A stretch of 64,000 bases of DNA from positions 1 to 64,000 of the forward strand of contig NZ_KE384567.1 in the NCBI RefSeq assembly GCF_000426765.1. Reading direction: 5' to 3'. Of the stretch, positions 1-8,579 are shown one piece after another. The stretch is from Vibrio litoralis DSM 17657 (lineage in GTDB: Bacteria > Pseudomonadota > Gammaproteobacteria > Enterobacterales > Vibrionaceae). Each line of letters opens with the position of its first letter. The stretch's first letter is position 1. A program made the translations under genes and the position numbers. The notes under the pieces are model-generated. The model did no database searches. It was not told the origin of the DNA and saw only the letters and a list, made by a program, of their open reading frames with translations.

Positions 1-4
1 TTGT

Positions 5-89
<85 letters not shown>

Positions 90-120
90 TTATTTTTCTT
101 TTTATTATAAAAAAGACATA

Positions 121-150
121 AAAAACCAACTTTCGCAGTTGGTTTTTTTT
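121..150 (+). terminator. Rho-independent terminator after tRNA-Tyr
   Basis: The stem AACCAAC/GTTGGTT closes a short TTTCGCA loop and is followed by a run of eight or more T. It lies 32 nt after the tRNA and ends that transcript. Confidence 0.85.
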
Positions 151-540
151 CGTCTAAAATCTGCCTCACTTCACATTCCTGTAATAGAAAAGACACGCTC
201 ACCGTTAAATTAAAAACAATATATCCATTATATTGTATACAACAAACCCAGCATCAATTTGCACTAGTTTATAACAGCACCTGCACTTTTATGATCCACG
301 CTTCCTTTAATTACAATCACTTACCCATTTTAATTTATTGAATTCCCTCTCCATTCACTCCATTTCCTTTTTGGCACAAAACTTGCCAGTTAGACCTAGC
401 TTGCAGAAATTAACACCACTAATTTACAAATTTGATTGTATTCAATATTGTTGCATTAATGTTAAAGCACACCTATACATACATGGATGCAGAAATATAA
501 CTACCCACATGATTTGGGTATATAACAAGAACTGCTAATT
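151..540. other. Intergenic region before the purine permease; no gene seen
   Basis: An AT-rich stretch of about 390 bases with stops in all frames apart from one short unconvincing ORF (338-538) that has no ribosome site and no recognisable product. It probably carries the promoter of the downstream permease. I could not choose one -35/-10 pair with confidence. Confidence 0.5.
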
Positions 541-580
541 CGAACTTAGGAAGGTAGCCCCATAACTACCTATAAGAATC
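541..580 (+). promoter_or_regulatory. Candidate xanthine/urate (NMT1-type) riboswitch hairpin
   Basis: A compact hairpin sits just before the permease ribosome site. The outer stem is CTTA (545-548) with TAAG (573-576), the inner stem is GGTAG (553-557) with CTACC (566-570), and unpaired GGAA and TA lie between them. NMT1 RNAs are short hairpins with a conserved internal bulge that bind xanthine and uric acid. The conserved-looking bases here (GGTAGCC, CTACCTATAAG) resemble what I remember of that class, but I cannot check the consensus. The permease and deaminase downstream fit the ligand. A 16-nt gap to the ribosome site suggests translational control. Confidence 0.45.
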
Positions 581-606
581 TAGTGGAAGAGACACAAGGA
601 AATGTC

Positions 607-2142
607 ATGAAGCTTACATATACGCTTAACCAACGCCCACCTGCTGGAACAACATTACTATTGGCTTTACAACACATGCTAGCATCGATCGGGGGGATCG
701 TTGCGGTACCGCTTATTGTCGGTGCATCGGTCGGCTTACCCGCTGCAGAAATTGCAGATCTAATAAACGCTGCGTTACTCGTTGGTGGTATTGCCACGAT
801 TGTTCAATGTGTCGGTCTTGGCCCTGTGGGAATTCGATTACCAGTTGTGATGGGTTCCAGCTTTGCTTTCCTCGGTGTAGCGATTTCTATCGGCAAAGCA
901 GATGGCATGAGTGGCATTATGGGTGCTGCTTTTGTTGGCTCATTCTTAGTGATTTTTGCCAGCTTCTTTATGACGCAAATTAAAAAACTCTTCCCTGATG
1001 TGGTGAGTGGCGTTGTCATTACATTAATCGGTTTAACTATTCTACCTGTCGCGATGAGCTGGATTGGCGATGCGCCAAAAGGTAGTGAAGAATTTGCGAC
1101 CTTACCAAAACTGTTTCTTGCTTTAATCTCACTTGGTATCGTTATCCTAGTCTCAGTGTATTGCAAAGGTATGATCGCAGCCTCTGCCATTGTGATTGGG
1201 TTGGTCGGTGGCTACATTGCGGCTTTAACCATGGGTATGGTCGACTTAAATCAAGTCACTGAAGCATCTTGGGTAGGCAGCCCGACCCCTCTTAAATATG
1301 GCATGACTTTTTCTTGGGGCGCCATTTTAAGTATGAGTTTGGCTTATATCATTGTGGTTGCCGAAGCCACTGGTGATTTCATGGCACTAGGTGCAAATTG
1401 CCAAAAAGAAGTTTCCGGTAAAGATTTAAAACGTGGTGTATTAGGCGATGGCCTAGGTAGTACCCTTTCTGCACTGATGACAGGTATGCCACTGGCTTCA
1501 TTTAGTCAAAACGTGGGTATTGTAGGGATTACCGGTGTGGCAAGTCGTTATGTTGTTGCTACAACCGGTGGCCTGTTAATTCTTGGCGGTTTATTTCCAA
1601 AATTGGCAGCGATTGCGGTAACCATTCCCAAACCCGTTCTAGGCGGCGTTGGTTTCATTATGTTCGGTATGATTGCTTATGCTGGTATTCGTATGCTGAT
1701 TAAAGCGGCCGATACCAAGCGTAATGCCTTAATCATTTGTGTCAGCTTAGCCTCAGGTTTAGCGGTGACGGTTGAACCACGTTTAATTCAGCATTTACCT
1801 CATGCAATGGCGGAATTCTTCCACTCTGGCATCACTACCGGCACTTTGATTGCAATTATTTTGCACCAAATTTTACCGCAAAATCGTAAAGAAGAACTAG
1901 CAATGAAAAAGCAAGAAGCGGTTGAAATGGCGAAAGACGAAGAATGTCATTCTCCTGCGTTCAAAGTGATGGAATCAAAAGCAACCATCTCAAAAGCGAT
2001 TGCCACTATAGCGGCAGAACGTGATGCGGTAAGAAACCAAACCTTGCTTGAGGCGCAATCTGAAGACGATAATTTATCGGACCAACAAACTACCTCACCA
2101 GAATCAAAGTCTCGGCTCACCCCTAGTACCGCGATGAAATAA
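607..2142 (+). CDS. NCS2-family xanthine/uric acid permease
   Basis: An integral inner-membrane nucleobase:cation symporter of the NCS2 (uracil/xanthine permease) family, with a string of hydrophobic segments over roughly residues 15-430. The early QHMLASIGG segment and the VVAEATGDFMALG segment correspond to conserved NCS2 helices; the exact substrate cannot be read from sequence. I chose ATG 607, which has AAGGA six bases upstream, over the in-frame GTG at 583. The final 85 or so residues form a charged cytoplasmic tail longer than in typical members. The next gene is an 8-oxoguanine deaminase whose product is uric acid, so xanthine, urate or oxidised guanine are the favoured substrates. 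Confidence 0.85.
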   Translation: MKLTYTLNQRPPAGTTLLLALQHMLASIGGIVAVPLIVGASVGLPAAEIADLINAALLVGGIATIVQCVGLGPVGIRLPVVMGSSFAFLGVAISIGKADGMSGIMGAAFVGSFLVIFASFFMTQIKKLFPDVVSGVVITLIGLTILPVAMSWIGDAPKGSEEFATLPKLFLALISLGIVILVSVYCKGMIAASAIVIGLVGGYIAALTMGMVDLNQVTEASWVGSPTPLKYGMTFSWGAILSMSLAYIIVVAEATGDFMALGANCQKEVSGKDLKRGVLGDGLGSTLSALMTGMPLASFSQNVGIVGITGVASRYVVATTGGLLILGGLFPKLAAIAVTIPKPVLGGVGFIMFGMIAYAGIRMLIKAADTKRNALIICVSLASGLAVTVEPRLIQHLPHAMAEFFHSGITTGTLIAIILHQILPQNRKEELAMKKQEAVEMAKDEECHSPAFKVMESKATISKAIATIAAERDAVRNQTLLEAQSEDDNLSDQQTTSPESKSRLTPSTAMK

Positions 2143-2150
2143 TGATACTC

Positions 2151-2184
2151 AAGGTAAAAGTCGGCATGTTCGGCTTTTGCCTTT
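2151..2184 (+). terminator. Hairpin with short T-run after the permease
   Basis: AAGGTAAAAGTCG pairs with CGGCTTTTGCCTT (13 bp including G-U pairs) around a CATGTT-type loop, followed by TTT. It may terminate partially between the permease and the deaminase. Confidence 0.5.
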
Positions 2185-2288
2185 TGCAGCTAAAAGTATT
2201 AACACCCATAAACATTACCAACCATTAACAAACCTAAAAATAAGACCCTCTCCCCTGAAATGGCTGAGATGGCTAAGGAAAATTATGA

Positions 2289-3695
2289 ATGCCTCAAACG
2301 CTTAATACTCAACATTCAGCGAATCAAAACCTAACGACCACTTGGATTAAAAATCCGCTCGATATCTATACTGGCGTCTCGCAAGATGCACGTGGCGGGA
2401 TTGTGGTTCGTGGCAACACCATCCTTGAGTTGGTCGCTTTAAATTCTGAACCAAGCCACAAGATTGATATTGTCGTTGATGCCAAAAATCACGTTGTCAC
2501 GCCCGGCTTAATCAATGCCCACCATCACTTTTATCAAACATTAACTCGTGCCTACCCTGATGCGTTAGACAAAGAACTATTCAACTGGCTCAAAACCCTC
2601 TACCCAGTATGGGCAGGCCTTGATGAAGAAATGCATGCCCTTTCTACTGAAGTTGCGCTGGTTGAGATGATGATGTCGGGTTGTACAACCGCCTCAGATC
2701 ACCATTACTTAATTCCAGTTGGCTTAGAGCATGCGATTGATATTCAAGTTGAAACCGCCAAAAAACTCGGCGTTCGCGCCATCTTGACTCGCGGCTCGAT
2801 GAGCTTAGGGGAAGACGATGGCGGCCTCCCCCCACGCCATACTATTCAAACCGAACAAACCATCATTGATGACAGCTTGAGGCTGATTAACCAATACCAC
2901 CAGCGTGAAGATGGTGCGATGACGCAGATTGCCTTAGCGCCTTGCTCGCCATTTTCTGTCACCACTGATTTAATGAAAGAAACCTCACGCATTGCTCATC
3001 AAGAGAATGTGATGATGCATACTCATCTTTGTGAAACCATTGATGAAGAAGAGTTCTGCTTGCAACGCTTTGGCCATAGACCTGTTGATTACCTTGAAAG
3101 TGTCGGTTGGCTAAATGATAAAACTTGGCTGGCGCATGGCATTCACTTTAATGATGAAGAAATCAAACGCCTCGGTAGCGCTGGTGTTGGTATCAGCCAT
3201 TGCCCAACCTCGAACATGATGCTCGCTTCTGGTATTTGTCGTAATAACGAATTAGAAGCAGCAGGCGTGAAAGTTGGCCTAGGGGTTGATGGTTCTGCGT
3301 CTAACGATGGTTCAAACATGATTAGCGAAGTACGTATGGCGATGTACTTGCAACGCTTACGTTATGGATCTGCTAATGTGTCACACCTTGACGCACTACG
3401 CTGGGCAACCAAGGGATCAGCGGCTGCAATGGGACGTTCTGACATCGGTACTCTAGAAGTCGGTAAACAAGCGGATATTTCCATGTTTACCCTAGATGAA
3501 ATTCGTTTCTCTGGCTCACACAACCCACTGGCGGCGTTAATTATGTGTGGCGCACAACAAGCTGACCGCGTGATGATTAACGGCGAATGGCGAGTGCATG
3601 ATGGTCATGTCATCGGGCTCGACTTGGAAGACTTGTTGATTCAACATCGAGCAGCGGCGAAACGTCTGGCTGAAAAAGCCATGAAGCTGCGTTGA
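2289..3695 (+). CDS. 8-oxoguanine deaminase (amidohydrolase family)
   Basis: A cytosolic metal-dependent amidohydrolase of the SsnA/guanine-deaminase-like group. It has the first metal motif NAHHH (His78 and His80), a THLCET segment, WLAHGIHF, SHCPTSNMML and the GVDGSASNDGSN segment with the catalytic Asp. This arrangement and the 468-residue length match the 8-oxoguanine deaminases described from Pseudomonas, which convert 8-oxoguanine to uric acid and ammonia. ATG 2289 has TAAGGAAA about nine bases upstream. It follows the purine permease on the same strand, 146 bases away, so the two probably work together in purine salvage or catabolism. A related substrate such as isocytosine or guanine is possible. 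Confidence 0.8.
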   Translation: MPQTLNTQHSANQNLTTTWIKNPLDIYTGVSQDARGGIVVRGNTILELVALNSEPSHKIDIVVDAKNHVVTPGLINAHHHFYQTLTRAYPDALDKELFNWLKTLYPVWAGLDEEMHALSTEVALVEMMMSGCTTASDHHYLIPVGLEHAIDIQVETAKKLGVRAILTRGSMSLGEDDGGLPPRHTIQTEQTIIDDSLRLINQYHQREDGAMTQIALAPCSPFSVTTDLMKETSRIAHQENVMMHTHLCETIDEEEFCLQRFGHRPVDYLESVGWLNDKTWLAHGIHFNDEEIKRLGSAGVGISHCPTSNMMLASGICRNNELEAAGVKVGLGVDGSASNDGSNMISEVRMAMYLQRLRYGSANVSHLDALRWATKGSAAAMGRSDIGTLEVGKQADISMFTLDEIRFSGSHNPLAALIMCGAQQADRVMINGEWRVHDGHVIGLDLEDLLIQHRAAAKRLAEKAMKLR

Positions 3696-3815
3696 TACAA
3701 GAAGCTTAGTTAATACATGAAGCTTAGTTAATAAAAGCTACGTTTATATAACGCTAAGTGAATATAGATCCAAGTTAATTGGTTAATAGTTAAACAAAGT
3801 CACATTACCTTAACC

Positions 3816-3844
3816 ATAGAGCCCTCAACATGTTAGGGCTCTAT
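3816..3844 (+). terminator. Strong hairpin, likely terminator of the purine cassette
   Basis: ATAGAGCCCT/AGGGCTCTAT forms a perfect 10-bp stem around a nine-base loop. The following sequence is pyrimidine-rich but lacks a pure T-run. Just before it, two direct copies of GAAGCTTAGTTAATA lie at about 3704-3734. Confidence 0.5.
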
Positions 3845-3917
3845 ACTCCTCTTTCCCCTACCTTTTTCAAACCACCATCACACTATCGATTTCCGCCATT
3901 AAAATAACGTATTGATA

Positions 3918-3931
3918 TTGCACTAGATCAA
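3918..3931 (+). promoter_or_regulatory. FNR-like box before dcuB
   Basis: TTGCACTAGATCAA matches the FNR/CRP-family anaerobic box TTGAT-N4-ATCAA in eight of ten defined bases. An extended -10 (TGCTAGTTT, from 3951) lies so that the box centre would fall near -41.5, the class II activator position. FNR activation of dcuB is established in E. coli; here it is inferred. Confidence 0.5.
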
Positions 3932-3992
3932 GATTCTCTAATTTCCGCAATGCTAGTTTCTCTACAGTATTAATACTTTAGGGGTAACAAGT

Positions 3993-5318
3993 ATGTTCTA
4001 TATTCACATGCTGCTGTTGTTAGCAGTGATTTTCACAGGAATTCGGTTTGGCGGTATTGCCTTCGGTTTATTAGGCGGCTTAGGCGTTTCCGTTTTAGCG
4101 TTTGTATTTGGTATTGCACCGGGCTCTCCGCCGATCAGCGTTATGTTGATTATTCTTGCGGTGGTTGCAGCATCGGCAACATTAGAGGCAACGGGTGGTT
4201 TAAAATTACTAGTTAAGTTTGCAGAAAGATTACTGCGTAAACACCCGAATCAAATCGTCTTTCTAGGGCCATTTTGTACTTATCTTTTAACGGTTCTTGT
4301 CGGTACTGGTCACAGTGTTTACCCTCTTCTACCCGTTATCTACGATGTTTCAATTAAAAAAGGCATTCGTCCCGAGCGCCCAATGGCAATGGCTTCAGTT
4401 GCTTCGCAAATGGGGATCACCGCAAGCCCAATCGCCGCGGCCGCTGCCGTCGTAATGGCAACCGCTGCCAAAAATGACTTAGACATTTCACTAGTTCATG
4501 TATTGATGGTTACCATTCCAGCAACCTTCTGCGGCTTACTCGCTGGTTGTACTTGGAGTCTATTCCGAGGTAAAGAGCTAGATCAAGATGAAGCCTTTAT
4601 CGAGCGCTGCAAAAACACAGATTTTAAAGCCGCGTTAATTGATGAAGGCGTTGAAGGTGGTAATGATATTGCCAATGCAAAAAAAGCTAAAACAGGTTTA
4701 ACCGTGTTCTTAGCCGGTATTGCAGTGGTAGTATTTGTTGCGATGTTTGGTAAAGATCTGAATCTGCTACCTCAAGGGGTTGGCATGTCGGTTGCCATTC
4801 AGTTCTTAATGTTAGCTGTCGGCGCGATTATTTTGCTATGCACTAAAGTCGATCCAAAAGAAATCGCTAAAAGTAATGTATTTACTGCGGGGATGTCGGC
4901 TGTGATCATCATCTTTGGTATTGCCTGGATGAGTGACACCATCATTGAACATCACAAACCTTACTTAATTGAAATGGTGAGTGACATTGTTAGTGTTCAT
5001 CCTTGGACCTTTGCTTTTGCTATGTTTGCTACTTCGGTTTTCTTAAAAAGCCAAGCAGCGGTACTGACGATTATGTTCCCATTAGGTTTCTCGTTAGGTA
5101 TTCCACCGGAAGTATTAATCGGGGTTATTCCAGCTTGTTATGCTTATTTCTTCTTCCCATTCTACCCATCGGATCTGGCGGCGATCACCTTTGACCGCTC
5201 AGGCACGACGTCGATTGGTAAGTATGTATTGAATCATAGCTTCTTTATTCCAGGTATCATTGGTGTATCGACTGCGACTGTGATTGGTTACTTTATTTCG
5301 ACTACCTTACTAGGCTAA
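3993..5318 (+). CDS. dcuB: Anaerobic C4-dicarboxylate transporter DcuB
   Basis: An inner-membrane carrier of 441 residues exchanging fumarate or aspartate for succinate during anaerobic growth. Segments shared with E. coli DcuB include VVAASATLEATGGL, VGTGHSVYPLLPVIYDV, IRPERPMA, SQMGITASPIA and the C-terminal YPSDLAAITFDRSGTTSIG with NHSFFIPG. These favour DcuB over DcuA. About ten to twelve hydrophobic segments are visible. AGGGGT lies about 9 bases before ATG 3993. The gene is alone on its transcript, with an FNR-like site upstream and an ERIC-like element immediately downstream. Confidence 0.9.
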   Translation: MFYIHMLLLLAVIFTGIRFGGIAFGLLGGLGVSVLAFVFGIAPGSPPISVMLIILAVVAASATLEATGGLKLLVKFAERLLRKHPNQIVFLGPFCTYLLTVLVGTGHSVYPLLPVIYDVSIKKGIRPERPMAMASVASQMGITASPIAAAAAVVMATAAKNDLDISLVHVLMVTIPATFCGLLAGCTWSLFRGKELDQDEAFIERCKNTDFKAALIDEGVEGGNDIANAKKAKTGLTVFLAGIAVVVFVAMFGKDLNLLPQGVGMSVAIQFLMLAVGAIILLCTKVDPKEIAKSNVFTAGMSAVIIIFGIAWMSDTIIEHHKPYLIEMVSDIVSVHPWTFAFAMFATSVFLKSQAAVLTIMFPLGFSLGIPPEVLIGVIPACYAYFFFPFYPSDLAAITFDRSGTTSIGKYVLNHSFFIPGIIGVSTATVIGYFISTTLLG

Positions 5319-5326
5319 TGTCACAA

Positions 5327-5454
5327 TATACCCATCGTACTTGAAGCTGCAGCTTTGTTGACGGCGTTCATTCACCCCAATCACATAGGCGAGCTATGCT
5401 CATGGGGCCTCATTCACTTGTCGCCTCACTTCAACTCCAATTACTTCGGGTATA
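5327..5454 (-). repeat. ERIC-like (IRU) intergenic repeat, copy 1
   Basis: A 128-bp imperfect palindrome bounded by TATACCC and GGGTATA, with central arms CACCCCAATCACATAG and CTCATGGGGCCTCATTCA. Length, ends and central arms match the enterobacterial ERIC repeat as I remember it. The same element recurs in the opposite orientation at 54994-55121. Confidence 0.8.
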
Positions 5455-5475
5455 GACATCACGTACACTAAATAC

Positions 5476-5508
5476 AAAAATGGCTGATCAATTGATCAGC
5501 CATTTTTT
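5476..5508. terminator. Bidirectional terminator between dcuB and the LysM gene
   Basis: A perfect palindrome AAAAATGGCTGATCA/TGATCAGCCATTTTT with A-tracts and T-tracts on both sides. It serves the convergent dcuB and LysM lipoprotein genes. Confidence 0.85.
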
Positions 5509-5539
5509 ATTAGAGCTTGATTTATAAGGCTTTAATCCA

Positions 5540-5920
5540 TTATTTCAGTTTGATCGTTTGACCAATCAATAACGATTTTGGATTCTTAATCTCTGGGTTT
5601 AGTTGCTGTAATTGATCGACCGTCATATCGTGCTCCTTGGCAATGCGGTACAAGGTATCATTTTCTTTGATCACATAAGCGCTCGACTTATCTTGCATAC
5701 CTTGTTTGATTTCATCTTGATCCATCGCCAGTTGATCAACTTTATCGGCTAGCTGCTGATTTGACTCTTTTTGAGCTTGTAGATCAGCTTGTAGAGAGCT
5801 TAGTTTTTCAGCTTGTTGATTCTGCTGCTCAATCACTTCATCGTTTGAAGCACAGCCAGAAAGCACTAAAGCAGAAGCGAGCATCGTTAGCGTAATGATT
5901 TTTTGGTTACTCTTTAACAT
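5540..5920 (-). CDS. LysM-domain lipoprotein
   Basis: A small envelope lipoprotein. From the chosen ATG (5918-5920, AAAGG about nine bases upstream) the product has 126 residues: a type II signal peptide with lipobox LSGC (Cys22), a Gln/Lys-rich coiled-coil region over roughly residues 30-75, and one C-terminal LysM domain (YVIKENDTLYRIAKEH to IGQTIKLK) expected to bind peptidoglycan. An upstream in-frame ATG at 5962 would add 14 residues but has a poorer ribosome site and displaces the signal peptide. Its specific role is unknown. It is probably a monocistronic gene. Confidence 0.75.
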   Translation of the reverse strand: MLKSNQKIITLTMLASALVLSGCASNDEVIEQQNQQAEKLSSLQADLQAQKESNQQLADKVDQLAMDQDEIKQGMQDKSSAYVIKENDTLYRIAKEHDMTVDQLQQLNPEIKNPKSLLIGQTIKLK

Positions 5921-6028
5921 AGTCAAATACCTTTGATTGCTTTGAGTCTTTAATTTAGTCAATAAACCCTATAAATTTCAAGTGATTTATATTTATTACT
6001 GAGATTAATAATATTCAGTCAACCGACA

Positions 6029-6967
6029 TTACCCTCGCCCATGAGGTGAATCTAAATCTAATTCAGGCCCTTTCGGGATCACTTGAGTCGGGTTAATGCC
6101 TTTATGACTGAAATAATAATGACGTTTAATATGCTCAAAATTAACCGTTTCTTTGACACCAGGCACCTGATAGAGCTCTTTCATATAGCCTTGAATATTC
6201 GGATAGTCCGCGATGCGTTTTAAGTTACATTTGAAATGGCCAACGTAGACCGCATCAAAACGAATTAAAGTAGTAAACAAGCGCCAATCTGCTTCTGTGA
6301 TGTTATCGCCAACTAAATACCGACTCTCCGATAAGTGCTGCTCTACCTTATCTAATGCCGCAAATAACCCATCAAACGCATCTTCATACGCTGGTTGTGT
6401 GGTCGCAAAGCCCGTTTTATACACCCCATTATTGATATTGGGATAAACAAACTCATTCCACAGATCAATTTCCGAACGTAAATCAGTTGGGTAGTAATCA
6501 TCGGTATTACCGGTTAAGTCATTAAATTCAGAATTAAACATGCGCAGAATCTCTGATGATTCATTACTGACTATGGTGTTGGTTTTCTTATCCCACAGCG
6601 TTGGCACCGTCACGCGACCTGAATAATCACTCTTGGCTTGGGTATAAATTTGATGAAGTTTCGTAAAGCCAAATAGCGGCTCAGGCTGACTGAATTCCCA
6701 GCCATTTTCCAGCATATCGGGGCTAACGACAGTGACATCAATATGGTCGGCTAATCCTTTTAACTCACGCATAATTAAGGTGCGGTGCGCCCAAGGGCAA
6801 GCCAGAGACACATATAAGTGATAACGCCCCGATTCAGGCTGAAATGGCGCATCTGACTTATTTTCAATCCAATTTCGGAAACCGGCATCTTCACGGACAA
6901 ATTTACCGCCGCTCGATTTCGTGTCATACCACACATCATGCCATACACCTTCGACTAACTTACCCAT
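6029..6967 (-). CDS. yqjG: Glutathionyl-hydroquinone reductase (xi-class GST)
   Basis: A cytosolic 312-residue xi-class glutathione transferase that uses glutathione to reduce glutathionyl-hydroquinones. The thioredoxin-like N-terminal half contains the active-site CPWA motif (Cys57 in SLACPWAHRT), followed by SNESSEI, the usual glutathione gamma-glutamyl contact, and an all-helical C-terminal half with TEADWRLFTTLIRFD. Length and motifs match E. coli YqjG. It is transcribed away from the short cysteine-rich gene at 7136. The substrate in this organism is not evident. Confidence 0.9.
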   Translation of the reverse strand: MGKLVEGVWHDVWYDTKSSGGKFVREDAGFRNWIENKSDAPFQPESGRYHLYVSLACPWAHRTLIMRELKGLADHIDVTVVSPDMLENGWEFSQPEPLFGFTKLHQIYTQAKSDYSGRVTVPTLWDKKTNTIVSNESSEILRMFNSEFNDLTGNTDDYYPTDLRSEIDLWNEFVYPNINNGVYKTGFATTQPAYEDAFDGLFAALDKVEQHLSESRYLVGDNITEADWRLFTTLIRFDAVYVGHFKCNLKRIADYPNIQGYMKELYQVPGVKETVNFEHIKRHYYFSHKGINPTQVIPKGPELDLDSPHGRG

Positions 6968-7135
6968 TGTGCTCTCCTGTTCTGTGTTCTGTTTAATATC
7001 TCTCAGTATAAGTAGCCTAGCGCTCAGTCACACCGCAACGAGCTGACGGTTTTGTTCGAAAGATTTGAAGGAGTGAGCCATGATAAAGTCTCTGTTACAA
7101 TAAAGCCTCAACTCATTCATTACTGACTTCCCATT

Positions 7136-7438
7136 ATGAAAACACCATGTATTGCAGCTTGTAAAAATAACGCGGGGATCTGCTCTGGATGCCATCGCAC
7201 CATGGGTGAAATTCTGCAATGGAGCAAAATGGATGATGACGCCCACTCGCAAGTAATGGCCAAACTCAGTGGTGAAAAAAGCACGCATGCCTGCCCTGAA
7301 TGTGGTGACAATACTTTTTGTGATATCGCTGCCGGGAAAGAAACTTGTTGGTGTTTTGAAATAGAAGAGCGTCAAATAACCGAAAATTACGATGTCTGTT
7401 TATGCCGCCGCTGTTTGGAAAAGAAACCAGTCGTTTAA
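7136..7438 (+). CDS. DUF1289/cysteine-rich CWC two-part protein
   Basis: A 100-residue cytosolic protein with thirteen cysteines. Residues 1-30 form a DUF1289 domain (CIAACKNNAGICSGCHRTMGEI). Residues 50-95 form a second Cys cluster, CPECGDN...CDIAAGKETCWCFE...CLCRRCL, like the cysteine-rich CWC family. The spacing suggests zinc or iron-sulfur binding. No ribosome site stands out before ATG 7136. The function is not known. It lies between yqjG (divergent) and the convergent opp operon. Confidence 0.75.
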   Translation: MKTPCIAACKNNAGICSGCHRTMGEILQWSKMDDDAHSQVMAKLSGEKSTHACPECGDNTFCDIAAGKETCWCFEIEERQITENYDVCLCRRCLEKKPVV

Positions 7439-7461
7439 AACTCATTGGCTCAAAAATCGGT

Positions 7462-7493
7462 AATAAAAAAGCAGCACTTTTCAGCACTGCTTT
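7462..7493 (-). terminator. Terminator of the opp operon
   Basis: Read on the minus strand, AAAGCAGTGCT and AGTGCTGCTTT form an 11-bp stem (two G-U pairs) around a GAAA tetraloop, followed by a T-run. It lies 25 bases after oppF and is also placed to stop transcription of the convergent DUF1289 gene. Confidence 0.8.
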
Positions 7494-7517
7494 CATTCAG
7501 TTAATTTTTAGACCGGA

Positions 7518-8579
7518 TTAATCCACCAGCAAACACGATACCGCATGAACATCAGTACCTTTAATTTGTGGTTTTTGCTCCGCACATTGCGCAGTGGCAA
7601 TTGGACAACGGGTTCTAAACACACAACCTGATGGTGGGTTGATTGGTGATGGTAAATCCCCTTCCAACATTTGAATCACTTTGGCGCGTTCTTTCTTCGG
7701 ATCGGGAATCGGCACCGCTGACATCAAGGCTTTGGTGTATGGGTGTTTCGGGTTAGCAAATAGTGCATCTGCCTCGCCGAGTTCTACCGCATTACCTAGG
7801 TACATCACCAATACGCGATCTGATATGTGTTTTACTACCGATAAATCGTGGGCAATAAACACTAGACTCAAGCCTAGTTCACGCTGTAGTTCTTTTAGTA
7901 GGTTCACTACCTGCGCCTGAATCGATACATCCAAAGCGGATACCGGCTCATCACAAATGATCATCTTAGGATTTAAAATCAACGCGCGAGCAATACCAAT
8001 ACGCTGACATTGACCACCTGAGAACTCATGGGGATAACGGTTAATCACGTTCGGTAACAGACCAACCTTATCCATCATGGCTTTTACTTTGGCTTTCACT
8101 TCAGCCTTAGATAGCTTGGGATAAAAGGTCACAAGCGGCTCAGCAATGATGTCACCAACTGTCATACGTGGGTTAAGCGACGCCAGCGGATCTTGGAAAA
8201 TCATCTGAATTTCTTTGCGCTTTTCACGCTTTTGAACCGCTTGCATGCGAGTTAAGTCTTGGCCTAACCACATGACTTCACCTTCGGTGGCTTCCACTAG
8301 GCCAATAATCGCGCGAGCAAAGGTTGATTTACCACAACCAGACTCGCCGACTACGCCCAGAGTCTCACCTTCATATAAGCGAGCATTGACGCCATCAACG
8401 GCTTTTAGTTTTGATGGCTTAGACCAAGGCCAAGCGGATTTCGAGGCAATATTAAAGTGAACTTTTAAGTTTTTAATATCGAGCAGTAAGTTTTTATCCG
8501 CTAATGCCACTTTTTCAATTTTGGCTTTAAGCTCAACACTGCTTGGTTGTTCTGTTTTTACTTCATTTGTAATGCTCAT
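7518..8579 (-). CDS. oppF: Oligopeptide ABC transporter ATP-binding protein OppF
   Basis: One of the two ATPases powering oligopeptide import. It has Walker A GESGCGKST, a Q-loop MIFQDPLASLNPRM, signature FSGGQCQRIGIARAL, Walker B MIICDEPVSALD, H-loop FIAHDLSVV, and the C-terminal oligopeptide/dipeptide domain with PSGCVFRTRCP. ATG 8577-8579 overlaps the TGA of oppD (ATGA), so the two are translationally coupled. An in-frame upstream codon at 8597 lies inside oppD and is less likely. It is the last gene of oppABCDF. Confidence 0.93.
   Translation of the reverse strand: MSITNEVKTEQPSSVELKAKIEKVALADKNLLLDIKNLKVHFNIASKSAWPWSKPSKLKAVDGVNARLYEGETLGVVGESGCGKSTFARAIIGLVEATEGEVMWLGQDLTRMQAVQKREKRKEIQMIFQDPLASLNPRMTVGDIIAEPLVTFYPKLSKAEVKAKVKAMMDKVGLLPNVINRYPHEFSGGQCQRIGIARALILNPKMIICDEPVSALDVSIQAQVVNLLKELQRELGLSLVFIAHDLSVVKHISDRVLVMYLGNAVELGEADALFANPKHPYTKALMSAVPIPDPKKERAKVIQMLEGDLPSPINPPSGCVFRTRCPIATAQCAEQKPQIKGTDVHAVSCLLVD

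Noticed and set aside
338..538. 66-codon frame before the purine permease
   Set aside because: No ribosome site, no recognisable domain, and it lies in an AT-rich region likely to hold the promoter and leader.
2250..2280. GGCTGAGAT word recalling the TPP riboswitch CTGAGA
   Set aside because: The second conserved TPP block (ACCTGATCTGG-like) is absent and the downstream gene is not a thiamine gene.
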